A stretch of 64,000 nt of DNA from Allosaccharopolyspora coralli (GCF_009664835.1 NZ_CP045929.1:3534001-3598000); one strand, 5' to 3'; shown: positions 38,696 to 47,265, counted from the first letter of the stretch. Made by a program: numbers and translations. The notes: generated by a model not told the origin, from the letters alone.

Positions 38696-40117
38696 TCAGC
38701 TCGCGACGGCGGAGCTCTGCAGCTCGTCGCCGTCGGCGTGTTCGAGCACGCAGTAGATCTCGTGCGAACCCTGCTGGTCGTTGTCGCTGTCGTCGTCCCC
38801 GATGGCGGCACGTTTGGCGTCCCAGTGCCCTTCGGTGGGCACGATCGCCCGGAAGCGCAGGTCCGACTTGCCCACCGCGATGATCGTGTCGGAGCGGAAG
38901 GTCGCCGAGCACACGCCGTTGGCGTAGTCGACCATCGCCTCCGCCCCCGGGTAGGCCAGGTCCGGATCCACGCTGGAGAACAGTTCGTCGTCCGCGAAGA
39001 CTTCGAACCTGTGCGCCGACGAGCAGGACACGCCCTGCTCCTCGGTCACCCGGTCGACCGCCGACAGCGGCTCGGCTCCGCACTTGTTGCCACCGGTGTC
39101 GAAGTCCGCCAAGTCACCGCCGGGGCCGTAGGTGACGGGTTCGGCGAGCGCGGGCGCCTCGGAGTCCGCGAGGACGAAACGTCCCAGGGCCAGACCCCCG
39201 CCGAACAGGACAACCGCGGCGATCGCCGACGCGAGCACCCGGTGCTTGCGCCGAAGGCCACCCGAAGACGCCGCCGCCACCGGCTCCCGGCCGCCCGCAG
39301 GCGCGCTCCGCAGCAGTGCCCGCACCTGCGCCGCCGTGAAGCGCGCGGCGGGGTCGGCGATGAGCAGTCCGGTGATGACCGGGCCGAGCACCGGGTGCGG
39401 CCCGGACAGGCGCGGATGCTCGGTCAGCACCGCGTTCAGCGTCGCCGCCGTGGTCTGCCGTTCGAACGGCATGTATCCCTCGAGAGCGAAGAACAACGTC
39501 GCGCCCAAGGCCCACAGGTCCGACGCAGGCGTCGCCTCCGCCCCCTGAAGACGCTCGGGCGCCATCGACGACGGCGAACCGATGATCGCACCGGTGGTCG
39601 TCAGGCGGGGGTCGTCGTAGCCCTGCGCGATGCCGAAGTCGGCGAGTTTCACCCGTGAACCCGCCACCATGAGGTTGGCCGGTTTCACGTCGCGGTGAAC
39701 CACTCCGGCCGCGTGCGCCGTCTCCAGGGCAGCCAGCGCCTGCGTCGCGATGTCGACGACGGTCTCCGCGGGCAGTGCCCCGCGCTGCGCCACGAGCTGG
39801 TCGAGCGTGACCGCCTGCACGAGCTCCATGACGATGTAGGTGGTGCCCGTCTCGGCGAGGACGTCGTAGACGGTGACGACGCCGGGGTCGTTGAGCCGTC
39901 CCGCGGTACGAGCCTCCCGCAACACCCGCTGCTCGTACACCCGGCGTTCGGACTCGGCCACCCCGTCCGGCAGGTGCAGCTCCTTGATCGCGACCTCGCG
40001 ACCGATCACCTGGTCCCACGCTCGCCACACGATGCCCATGCCACCGCGTCCGAGCTCGGAGAGCACCTGGTAGCGCTCACCGATCACCCTGCTCGGCCGC
40101 GTCCCGACCTCGTCCAC
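38696..40117 (-). CDS. Membrane Ser/Thr protein kinase (PknB-like)
   Basis: 473 residues. Kinase domain: Gly loop LGRGGMG, Lys45 in VAIKE, catalytic HRDVKPAN (Asp143), DFG at 160-162, APERL. One membrane helix at about 285-310, then an extracytoplasmic domain with cysteines but no PASTA repeats, perhaps a ligand sensor. The GTG at 40117 has GGGAGG nine bases upstream; a longer frame exists without a ribosome site. The segment SPSSMAPE replaces the usual TPxYMAPE. Confidence 0.88.
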   Translation of the reverse strand: MDEVGTRPSRVIGERYQVLSELGRGGMGIVWRAWDQVIGREVAIKELHLPDGVAESERRVYEQRVLREARTAGRLNDPGVVTVYDVLAETGTTYIVMELVQAVTLDQLVAQRGALPAETVVDIATQALAALETAHAAGVVHRDVKPANLMVAGSRVKLADFGIAQGYDDPRLTTTGAIIGSPSSMAPERLQGAEATPASDLWALGATLFFALEGYMPFERQTTAATLNAVLTEHPRLSGPHPVLGPVITGLLIADPAARFTAAQVRALLRSAPAGGREPVAAASSGGLRRKHRVLASAIAAVVLFGGGLALGRFVLADSEAPALAEPVTYGPGGDLADFDTGGNKCGAEPLSAVDRVTEEQGVSCSSAHRFEVFADDELFSSVDPDLAYPGAEAMVDYANGVCSATFRSDTIIAVGKSDLRFRAIVPTEGHWDAKRAAIGDDDSDNDQQGSHEIYCVLEHADGDELQSSAVAS

Positions 40118-40226
40118 CGCGCCGACCTCCCACACCTGCGCCCGGTCCCGGCCGGGTCCAACCATCACGATCGTCGCGTCACGAGAGCGCACCCGCGGCT
40201 CGCGACCTCGACGCGGGGTTGAGTTC

Positions 40227-40362
40227 CTGTCTGTGATTGTGTCCTGACGTCCGTCAGGGCCGTGGTCTCGCGCGCCGAGCCCGAGCACTGCGGGCTCCGG
40301 CGTTCAGGTCGTCGCTCGCCAGACAGGGGACGCCGCTGCGTCCGCTCCTGGTACTCGAGGCG
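40227..40362. repeat. Intergenic repeat related to the MITE-like family
   Basis: Starts CTGTCTGTGATTGTGTCCTG. GGTCTCGCG, GCCCGAGCAC and GCTCCGGCG are shared with 54367-54465. Its second half (GCTCCGGCGTTC, CTCCTGGTACTCGAGG) also matches the interior of the element at 4262. It fills the gap between thyX and the kinase gene. No coding content. Limits are approximate. Confidence 0.6.
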
Positions 40363-40421
40363 ACCCGCTCCTCCGACGGCGCGCGCCCTCGATCGGTTCC
40401 CGGCGCACCGCAGAACGGCGG

Positions 40422-41174
40422 TCAGCCCTCCGTGACGAAGGGGCTGGACGCGACCTCGGTGCCGTCCTTGAGCGAGGTGATCTCGAAGTCGTTGAACACG
40501 TTGCCCGCCGCCTTCTGCAGCTGCCGAAGGCACTCGATGGCCAACCCCCGGATCTCGACGTCCGCGTGCTCACTGGCGCGCATCGCGATGAAGTGCCGCC
40601 AGGCGCGGTAGTTTCCGGTCACGGTGATCCGCGTCTCGGTCGCGTTCGGCAGCACCGTCCGCGCGGCTTGGCGGGCCTGCTTGCGGCGCAGGGTCGCCTT
40701 CGGCTCGTCGGCGAACTTCTCCTGCAGGCCCTCCAGCAGCTCGTTGTACGCGGCGACGCTCGCACTGGTGGCCTCGACGAACTTGGCGTGCAGCTCGGGA
40801 TCCTCCGCGATCACGTCCGGCTCGACCATCGCGGCGTCGCGCTCCGGCACGTAGCGCTGGGACAGCTGCGAGTACGAGAAGTGCCGGTGCCGGATGAGCT
40901 CGTGGGTCAGCGACCGCGACATCCCGGTCAGGTAGAACGTCACCGAGCCGTGCTCCAACACCGACAGGTGACCCACCTCGATGACGTGGCTCAGGTAGCC
41001 CGCGTTGGTGGCGGTCTTCGGGTTCGGCTTGCTCCACGACTGGTAGCAGGCACGCCCGGCGAACTCGGCGAGCGCCGCTCCCCCGTCGGCGTCGGTGGAC
41101 CAGTCCACGTCCTCCGGCGGGAAGAACTCCGTCTTAGCGATCAACTGAACCTTCGGCGGCACGATCTCGGTCAC
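40422..41174 (-). CDS. thyX: Flavin-dependent thymidylate synthase ThyX
   Basis: Makes dTMP from dUMP with FAD and methylene-THF. Exactly 250 residues as in M. tuberculosis. The ThyX motif RHR-x7-S is seen in [14 protein letters not shown], plus [19 protein letters not shown]. The GTG at 41174 is chosen to fit the family start, with AAGGAAC upstream. No thyA is in the window. Confidence 0.95.
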   Translation of the reverse strand: MTEIVPPKVQLIAKTEFFPPEDVDWSTDADGGAALAEFAGRACYQSWSKPNPKTATNAGYLSHVIEVGHLSVLEHGSVTFYLTGMSRSLTHELIRHRHFSYSQLSQRYVPERDAAMVEPDVIAEDPELHAKFVEATSASVAAYNELLEGLQEKFADEPKATLRRKQARQAARTVLPNATETRITVTGNYRAWRHFIAMRASEHADVEIRGLAIECLRQLQKAAGNVFNDFEITSLKDGTEVASSPFVTEG

Positions 41175-41386
41175 GTCCGGCGTTCCTTCCTGCTCCCACA
41201 CCCGGCCCAGGTCGTCCCGACGGTCCTGCTGGACCGTCCGGCGCGACCCTTCGGCGGGTCCGACTCCCCTGTTCTCGGGATCGCAGCCTAACCGCCACCA
41301 CCGACGAGGTGGCCGCTGCGGTCGCCCACGCCGATGACATCATACGGGCGGTTGCGCGATGTCATCTTCGACGTCACTATGGCGTC

Positions 41387-41920
41387 ATGGATTTGAGCGC
41401 ATACCTCACCCAGCTGCGCGAAGACCTCACGACCGCCGCCTCCGCCGGGGACGATCAGACCCGGCAGACCGCGGCCGTGCTCTCCGCAGCCATCGAACCG
41501 GCCGCCCGACTGGCGATCATGAACGCGCTGTCCGACCTGGCCGCCGAAGTGACCACCCAGCTCGACGGCCAGGTCGTCGACGTCCGGCTCGACGGACGCG
41601 ACGTCGACGTCGTCGTCACCGGATCCGGCCGTGACCAGACCGAACCGGCCGGCACGACGCCCCCGCCGCCACCGGCAGGGGACGCCGGGGATGTCAGCCG
41701 CATCACCCTGCGCCTGCTCGAACAGATCAAGTCTCAGGCCGAACAGGCCGCGTCGACGCAGGGCGTCTCACTGAACACCTGGCTCGCCCAAGCCGTCCAG
41801 GGCGCCCTGCACAGCGGCGTGGCGCGAGGCACGTGGCCACAGCAGTCCGGCGGCGCACGACCGGGACGCTGGGGCAGCGAGGGCCCCGGCTCGCACGTGC
41901 ACGGCTGGGTTCACGGCTGA
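41387..41920 (+). CDS. HicB-family ribbon-helix-helix protein
   Basis: 177 residues. N-terminal helical region (MDLSAYLTQLREDLTTAAS), a beta segment, a Pro-rich linker (PPPPPAGD), then a C-terminal Arc/HicB-like DNA-binding motif (RITLRLLEQIKSQ through VSLNTWLAQAVQGAL). Annotated in relatives as an antitoxin, but no hicA toxin gene is nearby; instead a DUF4097 gene follows. It may be a regulator of that gene. ATG start. Confidence 0.75.
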   Translation: MDLSAYLTQLREDLTTAASAGDDQTRQTAAVLSAAIEPAARLAIMNALSDLAAEVTTQLDGQVVDVRLDGRDVDVVVTGSGRDQTEPAGTTPPPPPAGDAGDVSRITLRLLEQIKSQAEQAASTQGVSLNTWLAQAVQGALHSGVARGTWPQQSGGARPGRWGSEGPGSHVHGWVHG

Positions 41921-41953
41921 CCACCCGACACGCGCGACCGCCCGAAACGAGGA

Positions 41954-42070
41954 CTACGAGCGCATCGTGGAACTGGGGTACGTGATCCAGTACCGCCGAC
42001 CTCAGTTCCACAACGCCCCTGAGGCGTGCCCTGCCGGCACGAACGCCAGTTCCCACCTGCCCTCCGAGAG
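41954..42070. mobile_element. Short MITE-like element between HicB-type and DUF4097 genes
   Basis: The left end CTACGAGCGCATCGTGGAAC and an inner right end (CAGTTCCACAACGCCCCTGAG, to 42023) are inverted repeats and match the MITE family ends. Interior GATCCAGTACCGCCG is shared with 17362 and 57751. A further 47 bp (GAGGCGTGCC onward) match the far end of the 57751 element. It lies directly upstream of the DUF4097 start. Confidence 0.55.
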
Positions 42071-42079
42071 GAACCCATC

Positions 42080-43000
42080 ATGAGCGAGAACGACGCGAGC
42101 GGGCAGCGTGACCTGGTCCGCACCCAGGACTTCGCCGTCGACGGCCCGATCGAACTCGACGTCACCAACGGCGGCGGCAACGTCACCATCGAACTCACCG
42201 ACTCCGCGGACGGGACGGTGCACGTCGAGGTGCGCCACGCACCGCACGGGGTCGACGACTGGAACAAGGCCCTTGACGGCCTGCTGAGCTGGGTCAACAA
42301 GCAGTTCGGCGAGACCGGACTCGGGGCCGGAACCGAACAAGCGCCCGCGACGGAGGCCGTGCGACAGACGCGCGTCGACCTCACCGGCAACCGGCTCGTC
42401 GTCCGGGCGCCGCAGAGTCTCGGCCTGCGTGGCGTACCGCTGGCGATCACCGTCACCGGGCCGGCCGACTGTCCGGTCTCGGTGCGCAGCGGTTCCGGCA
42501 ACGCCACGGTGACCGGACCCGCAGGGCCTGTCAGCGTCCAGTCGGGCTCCGGCGCGGTGTCCGTGGAGAACGTCACCGGCAAAGCCACGCTCCGCAGCGG
42601 TTCGGGCGCGCTGAGGCTCGGCTCGGCGACCGAGGCGGTGCACGCGCGCAGCGGCAACGGCGAGATCGAGATCGCCGGCATCGCGGCGGCCTCCTCGGTG
42701 GCGACCGGCAGCGGCTCGGTGTGGCTCGGGGCGGTGGACGCGGACGTGCTGGTGCGTTCCGGGAGCGGCAGCGTCACGATCGCCGACGCCGGCGGCGGAC
42801 AGACGGAACTCATCAGCGGATCCGGGAACGTGCGGGTGGCGGTGCGGCAGGAGTCGTTCGCCGAGGTCGACCTCACCTCGTCCACCGGCACCGCGAGCAG
42901 CGACCTGCTGGTCGAGGACACAGCGCCCGACGAGACCCCCACTTTCCGCGTCTTCGCTCGTTCGGGCAGCGGGGACGTCCTGGTCACGTCGGCCGTGTAG
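42080..43000 (+). CDS. DUF4097 beta-repeat protein
   Basis: 306 residues. The C-terminal two thirds are regular strands with repeated GSG turns (VRSGSGNATV, VQSGSGAVSV, LRSGSGALRL, ATGSGSVWL, VRSGSGSVTI), typical of DUF4097 beta-helix/roll proteins. No signal peptide or membrane helix, so it is cytoplasmic. The ATG has GAGAGGAAC upstream. Function unknown; pairing with the upstream HicB-like gene recurs in actinobacteria from memory. Confidence 0.82.
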   Translation: MSENDASGQRDLVRTQDFAVDGPIELDVTNGGGNVTIELTDSADGTVHVEVRHAPHGVDDWNKALDGLLSWVNKQFGETGLGAGTEQAPATEAVRQTRVDLTGNRLVVRAPQSLGLRGVPLAITVTGPADCPVSVRSGSGNATVTGPAGPVSVQSGSGAVSVENVTGKATLRSGSGALRLGSATEAVHARSGNGEIEIAGIAAASSVATGSGSVWLGAVDADVLVRSGSGSVTIADAGGGQTELISGSGNVRVAVRQESFAEVDLTSSTGTASSDLLVEDTAPDETPTFRVFARSGSGDVLVTSAV

Positions 43001-43082
43001 AACCCACCGGTGGCCGGCGCACGTAGGCCGCGGACAGGGCGTCGCGCAGTGTGCCCGCCGCAGCCCTCGAGTCGCGCACCGT

Positions 43083-43159
43083 TCAGAAAGTGTGTAAAAA
43101 CGTGCACTTCCTGAGCTGCGTATCGCTACGCAGCCTTGGCCGCACCGTCCGGTGCGGCC
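43083..43159 (-). ncRNA. Putative omega/reRNA scaffold at the 3' end of tnpB
   Basis: Three consecutive hairpins: 43138-43159 (9-bp stem, arm GGCCGCACC), 43115-43134 (8-bp stem GCTGCGTA, GCGA tetraloop, containing the tnpB TAG stop) and 43083-43113 (10-bp stem with one wobble, T-rich loop). In IS607/IS605 elements the guide scaffold is made from the end of tnpB and the element's right end. Guide position and exact boundary are not determined. Confidence 0.5.
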
Positions 43160-44496
43160 TTCCCGTGGCGATACCCCACGCCAGCAGAGCTGGTCTTACC
43201 AGGGTTTCCAGCGGGCTCGTTTTCCGTCCCGGCGCAACTCTCCGTGGACGTGCCACCCGCAGCCTCGGCCAGTCCGGCGAGGTTGCGGGCGGCGTTGAGG
43301 TCACGATCCAGGGACAGGCCGCAGGCATCGCAGTTGAAGGTCCGCTCGGACAGGCGCAGCTTGGTTTTCACCGCGCCACAGGCCGAGCAGGTTTTGCTGG
43401 AGGGGTACCACCGGTCGGCGACAACCAGGCGACGTCTGTTCCAGGTAGTTTTGTAGTCGAGTTGGCGCCGCAGCTCGCCCATGCCCACGTCCGCGATCGA
43501 GCGGGACAAGGTGCGGCTTTTCAGCATCCCGGCCACGTTCAGGTCCTCGACCACGACCGTGTCGAACTCGTCGACGAGTCGGCTCGACAGCTGGTGCAGC
43601 CCCTCGGCGCGGGCGTTCGCGACATAGTGCTGCACTCGACGCACCCGGTCTTGCGTGTCGTGCCACCGGTTCGACGGTTTCTGCTTGGTCCGCTTGTCCG
43701 GACCCGTGCGGCGGGACGTCTGCCGTTGCAGTCGGCGCAGTTTCCGCTGCGCACGGTCCAGGTGCTTCGGATTCGACACGTGTTCGCCGGTGGAGAGCAC
43801 CGCCAGGTGCTTGACCCCGAGGTCGACGCCCACGGTGCCGCCGGTGGTAGCCGGTTGCGGTTGGTCGCGTTGCACTTCGGCTTGCAAGGACACCAACCAC
43901 CGGCCCCTGCGATGCGACACGGTGGCTTTCAGGATGCGGGCGGTGTCGGCCTCGATGCGCCGGGCGAGTTTCCGGGTCGACTCGTGGGTGCGCACGGTGC
44001 CGATCGTCGGCAGCCGCACGTGCCGCCGATTGCGTTGAGCGAGTCCGAACGCGCCGGTGGTGAACGTGGCAGACCAGGTAGAGCGCTTCGACTTGAACCG
44101 GGGGAATCCCACCCGCTTACCGACCCGCTGCCCTTTCCGGGACCGGTTCCAGTTGTTCAACGCGGTCGCGAGGTTGGCCAGCCCGGACGAGTACGCCTCC
44201 TTGGAATTCTCGGCCCACCAGGGCGCCACCGCGTGCTTGGCGGCGTTCCAGGTTTTCCGCAGACTGTAAGCGGACCAGTTCAGACCGGGCGTCACCTCGT
44301 CTTCGGATACGCCGTACGAGCCTTCCGCTTCCTGCTGGTCGAGGTTGGCTTTCACCCGGGCCAAGGCCCAGTTGTAGGCGAACCGTTGCCCGCCGCAGTT
44401 GCTGCGCAACGCGTCTGCTTGCTGCTCGGTCGGGGCCAGCGCGAACTCATACGCCTGCACCGTGAACCCCGGTCGGGGCTGGAACGTCCGGCTCAT
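43126..44496 (-). CDS. tnpB: TnpB RNA-guided nuclease of an IS607 element
   Basis: 456 residues. RuvC-type catalytic residues are all present: Asp225 (GVDLGVKHL), Glu317 (VVVEDLNVAGM) and Asp399 (LDRDLNAARN). Zinc-finger cysteines 370, 373, 389 and 392 are intact. TnpB proteins are ancestors of Cas12 and cut DNA next to a transposon-adjacent motif under guidance of an RNA from the element's end. ATG overlaps the tnpA stop; the TAG stop lies in a predicted hairpin. Confidence 0.9.
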   Translation of the reverse strand: MSRTFQPRPGFTVQAYEFALAPTEQQADALRSNCGGQRFAYNWALARVKANLDQQEAEGSYGVSEDEVTPGLNWSAYSLRKTWNAAKHAVAPWWAENSKEAYSSGLANLATALNNWNRSRKGQRVGKRVGFPRFKSKRSTWSATFTTGAFGLAQRNRRHVRLPTIGTVRTHESTRKLARRIEADTARILKATVSHRRGRWLVSLQAEVQRDQPQPATTGGTVGVDLGVKHLAVLSTGEHVSNPKHLDRAQRKLRRLQRQTSRRTGPDKRTKQKPSNRWHDTQDRVRRVQHYVANARAEGLHQLSSRLVDEFDTVVVEDLNVAGMLKSRTLSRSIADVGMGELRRQLDYKTTWNRRRLVVADRWYPSSKTCSACGAVKTKLRLSERTFNCDACGLSLDRDLNAARNLAGLAEAAGGTSTESCAGTENEPAGNPGKTSSAGVGYRHGKAAPDGAAKAA

Positions 44497-45062
44497 CGCG
44501 GCGGCACCTCCGCAGCTTTCAGGGCTGCTTTCGCCCGTTTCGCTGCGGACCGGCGCCCGTACAGCCGGGCGCACATGCTGGTGAGCACCTCGGTCACATC
44601 GCGCACCAGGTCATCTTCCACTTCGGCATCGTCGAGGACGACGATCCGGCGGGACTGTGCGGCGAGTGCGGCTTCGAGGTGTTCGACGCCGAACCGGGCG
44701 AGACGGTCGCGGTGCTCCACCACGATCGTTGTAGCAGCCGGGTCTGACAGGAGTGTGCGGAGTTTCGGCCGGTTGCCGTTCAGCCCGGAGCCGACTTCGG
44801 TGACCGTGCTGTCCAGGGTGAAGTCCTGTCGGGCGCATTCCTGCGCGACCCGTCCGGCTTGCCGGTCGAGGTCGTCGCGCTGGTCCGTGCTGGACACGCG
44901 GCAGTACGCCACCGTCCGCCCGGACTCGGTGGCCGACGGTTCGACCAGGATCGTGCCCGTATCAAGCTGCCGAGCAGACGCGGGCAACGTGCCCGCATGG
45001 AACCAACTCAACGCAGCCCGATACGACACACCCTGTGCACGCGCCCACTCCTTCAACCTCAC
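44493..45062 (-). CDS. tnpA: IS607-family serine recombinase TnpA
   Basis: 189 residues. MerR-like helix-turn-helix at the N-terminus (LKEWARAQGVSYRAALSWF), then a small serine resolvase domain with the catalytic Ser in YCRVSSTDQRDD and the arginine motif VVEHRDRLARFG. Carries out transposition through a synaptic tetramer. The GTG at 45062 fits family starts; a GTG at 45080 is possible. Followed by tnpB with ATGA overlap. Confidence 0.9.
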   Translation of the reverse strand: MRLKEWARAQGVSYRAALSWFHAGTLPASARQLDTGTILVEPSATESGRTVAYCRVSSTDQRDDLDRQAGRVAQECARQDFTLDSTVTEVGSGLNGNRPKLRTLLSDPAATTIVVEHRDRLARFGVEHLEAALAAQSRRIVVLDDAEVEDDLVRDVTEVLTSMCARLYGRRSAAKRAKAALKAAEVPPR

Positions 45063-45122
45063 CCGTACAGAACAACACACGATGACACGGAACTACTCAG
45101 AACCAGCAACAGTTAAGAACCC

Positions 45123-46331
45123 TCAGCTCACTTCCGCGCGGAGAGCGGCGGTGAGATCACCGTGAGTGCCGACGGCCACCCCGTCGAGGCCGAGCCATGC
45201 CGCCATGTCGTGCACAGCGCCGCCGAGTTCTCCCGCAACCCGCGCCTCGTCCGCCCCTTCTTCCAAGAACGCTCCGGGGACGCGGAGGACACTCGCGTTC
45301 CGGTCCGCCTTGAGGTCGACCCGTGCCACGAGCTCGCCGTCGAGCAGGAACGGGAACACGTAGTAGCCGTGTACCCGTTTGGCCGCGGGGACGTAGATCT
45401 CGATCCGGTAGTGGAAGCCGAACAACCGTTGCGCGCGGGAGCGTTCCCAGATCAACGGGTCGAACGGACACAGCAACGCCCGGCCTGTCACCCGGCGCGG
45501 CGTCCGCGCGGCGCAGTGCCGGTACGCGGGCTGTTTCCAGCCGCGAACGTCGACCGGTTCGAGCGTCCCGTCCTCGACGAGCTCGGCGACAGCGCGCTGC
45601 GACTGCGCGGGCTTGAGCCGGAAGTAGTCCCGCAGGTCCGGCTCGGTCGCCACCCCCAGCGACCGCGCCGAGCGCTCGACCAGCGCGCGGACCGCGTCGG
45701 CCTCCGGCGGGTCGTGGGCGAGGATCTCCGGCGGCAGCACCCGCTCCGGAAGGTCGTAGAGCCGCTCGAACCCGTTCCGGGCACCGGTCGTCAGCTCGCC
45801 GGAGGCGAAGAGCAGTTCACAGGCGCGTTTCGTATCGGTGCGATCCCACCACGGTCCCCGGTTCTGCTTCTGCTCGGAGCCCAGCTCCCGTTCGAGCGCC
45901 CCGGCCCCGATCGGGCCGGACTCCTTGACCACGGTGAGCACGTCGTCGAGCAGGCCGGGATTGTCGTCGATCAGGTGCCGCAGCTTCGTGCGCCACGAGC
46001 CGCCGTACTCCCGCATCCGCCACCGCAGCAGCGGCCACACCTCCAACGGCACGAGGGACGCCTCGTGCGCCCAGTACTCGACGAGCAACCGGGGCTTGCC
46101 GGACCGCGGCGCCCACGCGGCATTGTCGACGAGCTCGTGGGCGTAGCGGCCGATCCGGCTGAACACCGGCATGTAGTGCGCCCGGACGGCCACGTTGACC
46201 GAATCGAGTTGGAGCAGCCCGGTGCGGGCGAGCACTCGCTGCAGGTGGCGGCGGTCGGGTTCCCCGGACGGCGCGGCATCGGTGAAGCCCTGGGCGGCGA
46301 GGGCGGTCCTGCGCGCCACGGCGGCGCTCAT
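45123..46331 (-). CDS. Winged-helix DNA glycosylase of the YcaQ/AlkX family
   Basis: 402 residues, HTH_42 family. The catalytic motif is Q41-L42-D43 (RTGLLQLDSVNV), the QxD form known for E. coli YcaQ, which unhooks interstrand DNA crosslinks. Family blocks GRYAHELVDNAAW, LLCPFDPLIWERSRAQRLF and YRIEIYVPAAKR are present. ATG start. An IS607 element begins right after its stop codon. Confidence 0.87.
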   Translation of the reverse strand: MSAAVARRTALAAQGFTDAAPSGEPDRRHLQRVLARTGLLQLDSVNVAVRAHYMPVFSRIGRYAHELVDNAAWAPRSGKPRLLVEYWAHEASLVPLEVWPLLRWRMREYGGSWRTKLRHLIDDNPGLLDDVLTVVKESGPIGAGALERELGSEQKQNRGPWWDRTDTKRACELLFASGELTTGARNGFERLYDLPERVLPPEILAHDPPEADAVRALVERSARSLGVATEPDLRDYFRLKPAQSQRAVAELVEDGTLEPVDVRGWKQPAYRHCAARTPRRVTGRALLCPFDPLIWERSRAQRLFGFHYRIEIYVPAAKRVHGYYVFPFLLDGELVARVDLKADRNASVLRVPGAFLEEGADEARVAGELGGAVHDMAAWLGLDGVAVGTHGDLTAALRAEVS

Positions 46332-46442
46332 CGTCTGCACGGTTCGATCGTGCCAGTCACCCCCGACACCGCGGTCGCCGCTGACCGGGCAGGGCACTCG
46401 ACGCGCCAGCGGTGGTCGCGCCCTGTCAGAGCGCGATTGAGA

Positions 46443-46540
46443 CTGTGGCATCACAGTGCGCCGAGGCTTTCCCTCCGGTCTACGGTTCTCACCTCGTGGC
46501 CGGCGAGGTGAGGTTCCGCCACGGAACCACCCACGCAGGT
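46443..46540. repeat. Palindrome-bearing intergenic repeat
   Basis: Includes GGTTCTCACCTCG and the palindromic core GGTTCCGCCACGGAACC (46512-46528), followed by ACCACCCACGCAGGTC. Partial copies occur near 4229, 18970, 47143 and 47843. It precedes the GNAT gene start at 46569. Confidence 0.6.
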
Positions 46541-46568
46541 CAATCCGCGCGCCCTTTACGTTGGAGGC

Positions 46569-47129
46569 ATGGCCGATGCCGAGGTGCGGGTCGCCGGTTC
46601 CGCCGACACCCCCGAGATCGCGCGTATCCAGGTGAGCACCTGGCGCAGCGCCTACGCCGACGTCCTGCCCGTCGAGGTCCTCGACTCGATGGACCCTGCC
46701 GAGGCGCGAGAGCAGTGGGAGGAAGCCGTCGGAGGCGACTCCGCCCACGTGCTCCTCGCCGCCGAAGGAGGCTGGACTGTCGGCTTCTGCGCCGCCGGGT
46801 GGGCTCCCGAGCAGGAGGTCGCCGCCGCCGACGGGACCGCACCGGACGACGCGGGCGCGACCGCGCTGGTCAGCGCGCTCGTCGTCGAACCGCGCTGGGG
46901 TCGGCGGGGACACGGTGGGCGGCTCATGGGCGAGATGGCGCAACGGCTGCATCAGCACGGCGCGACGCGCGGGATCGTGTGGCTACCCGAGGCGGACGAG
47001 GCCTCGCGCGCGTTCTTCCACAGCGTCGGCTGGGCGCCCGACGGCACAATGCGCACTCTCGACGCCGGAGGCCGTCCGGTCCGGGAGATGCGATTCACCG
47101 GCAGCCTCGAACTCCACTTCGTGCAGTAA
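46569..47129 (+). CDS. GNAT-family N-acetyltransferase
   Basis: 186 residues. N-terminal block RVAGSADTPEIARIQVSTWR, the acetyl-CoA-binding segment LVVEPRWGRRGHGGRLM and the C-terminal FFHSVGWAPDG are typical. Substrate unknown. ATG start with GGAGGC upstream. Stand-alone gene flanked on both sides by intergenic repeats. Confidence 0.85.
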   Translation: MADAEVRVAGSADTPEIARIQVSTWRSAYADVLPVEVLDSMDPAEAREQWEEAVGGDSAHVLLAAEGGWTVGFCAAGWAPEQEVAAADGTAPDDAGATALVSALVVEPRWGRRGHGGRLMGEMAQRLHQHGATRGIVWLPEADEASRAFFHSVGWAPDGTMRTLDAGGRPVREMRFTGSLELHFVQ

Positions 47130-47142
47130 GCGTTCGGGGCGG

Positions 47143-47265
47143 CTGAGCGGTCACCACGTACCCGGCCGGACCACCGGCGGTTCTCAGTGCCCTCCTCGCG
47201 AGGACAGCGATGTCGCTGCGAGGAGGGCGGGAGAGGTTCCGCCACCCGACCCACCGGGCAAGACG
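47143..47265. repeat. Intergenic repeat, copy 1 of a pair
   Basis: Begins CTGAGCGGTCACCACG and ends GACCCACCGGGCAAGACG. A hairpin (GCCCTCCTCGCGAGG ... CGCGAGGAGGGC type) lies in the middle. It matches 60380-60537 over nearly its full length. No coding content. Confidence 0.7.

Larger units (their letters stand above)
43080..45125 (-). mobile_element. IS607-type insertion element (serine recombinase + TnpB)
   Basis: Contains tnpA and tnpB overlapping by ATGA. IS607 elements lack terminal inverted repeats, so limits are estimates: the right end just past the hairpin at 43083, and the left end near 45100-45125, where GGTTCT occurs twice 17 bp apart. The element abuts the 3' end of the AlkX/YcaQ-like gene. 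Both proteins look full length, so mobility is possible. Confidence 0.75.

Noticed and set aside
42026-42079. Upstream extension of the DUF4097 gene
   Set aside because: These codons lie in the MITE-like repeat, and the ATG at 42080 has a better ribosome site and family fit.
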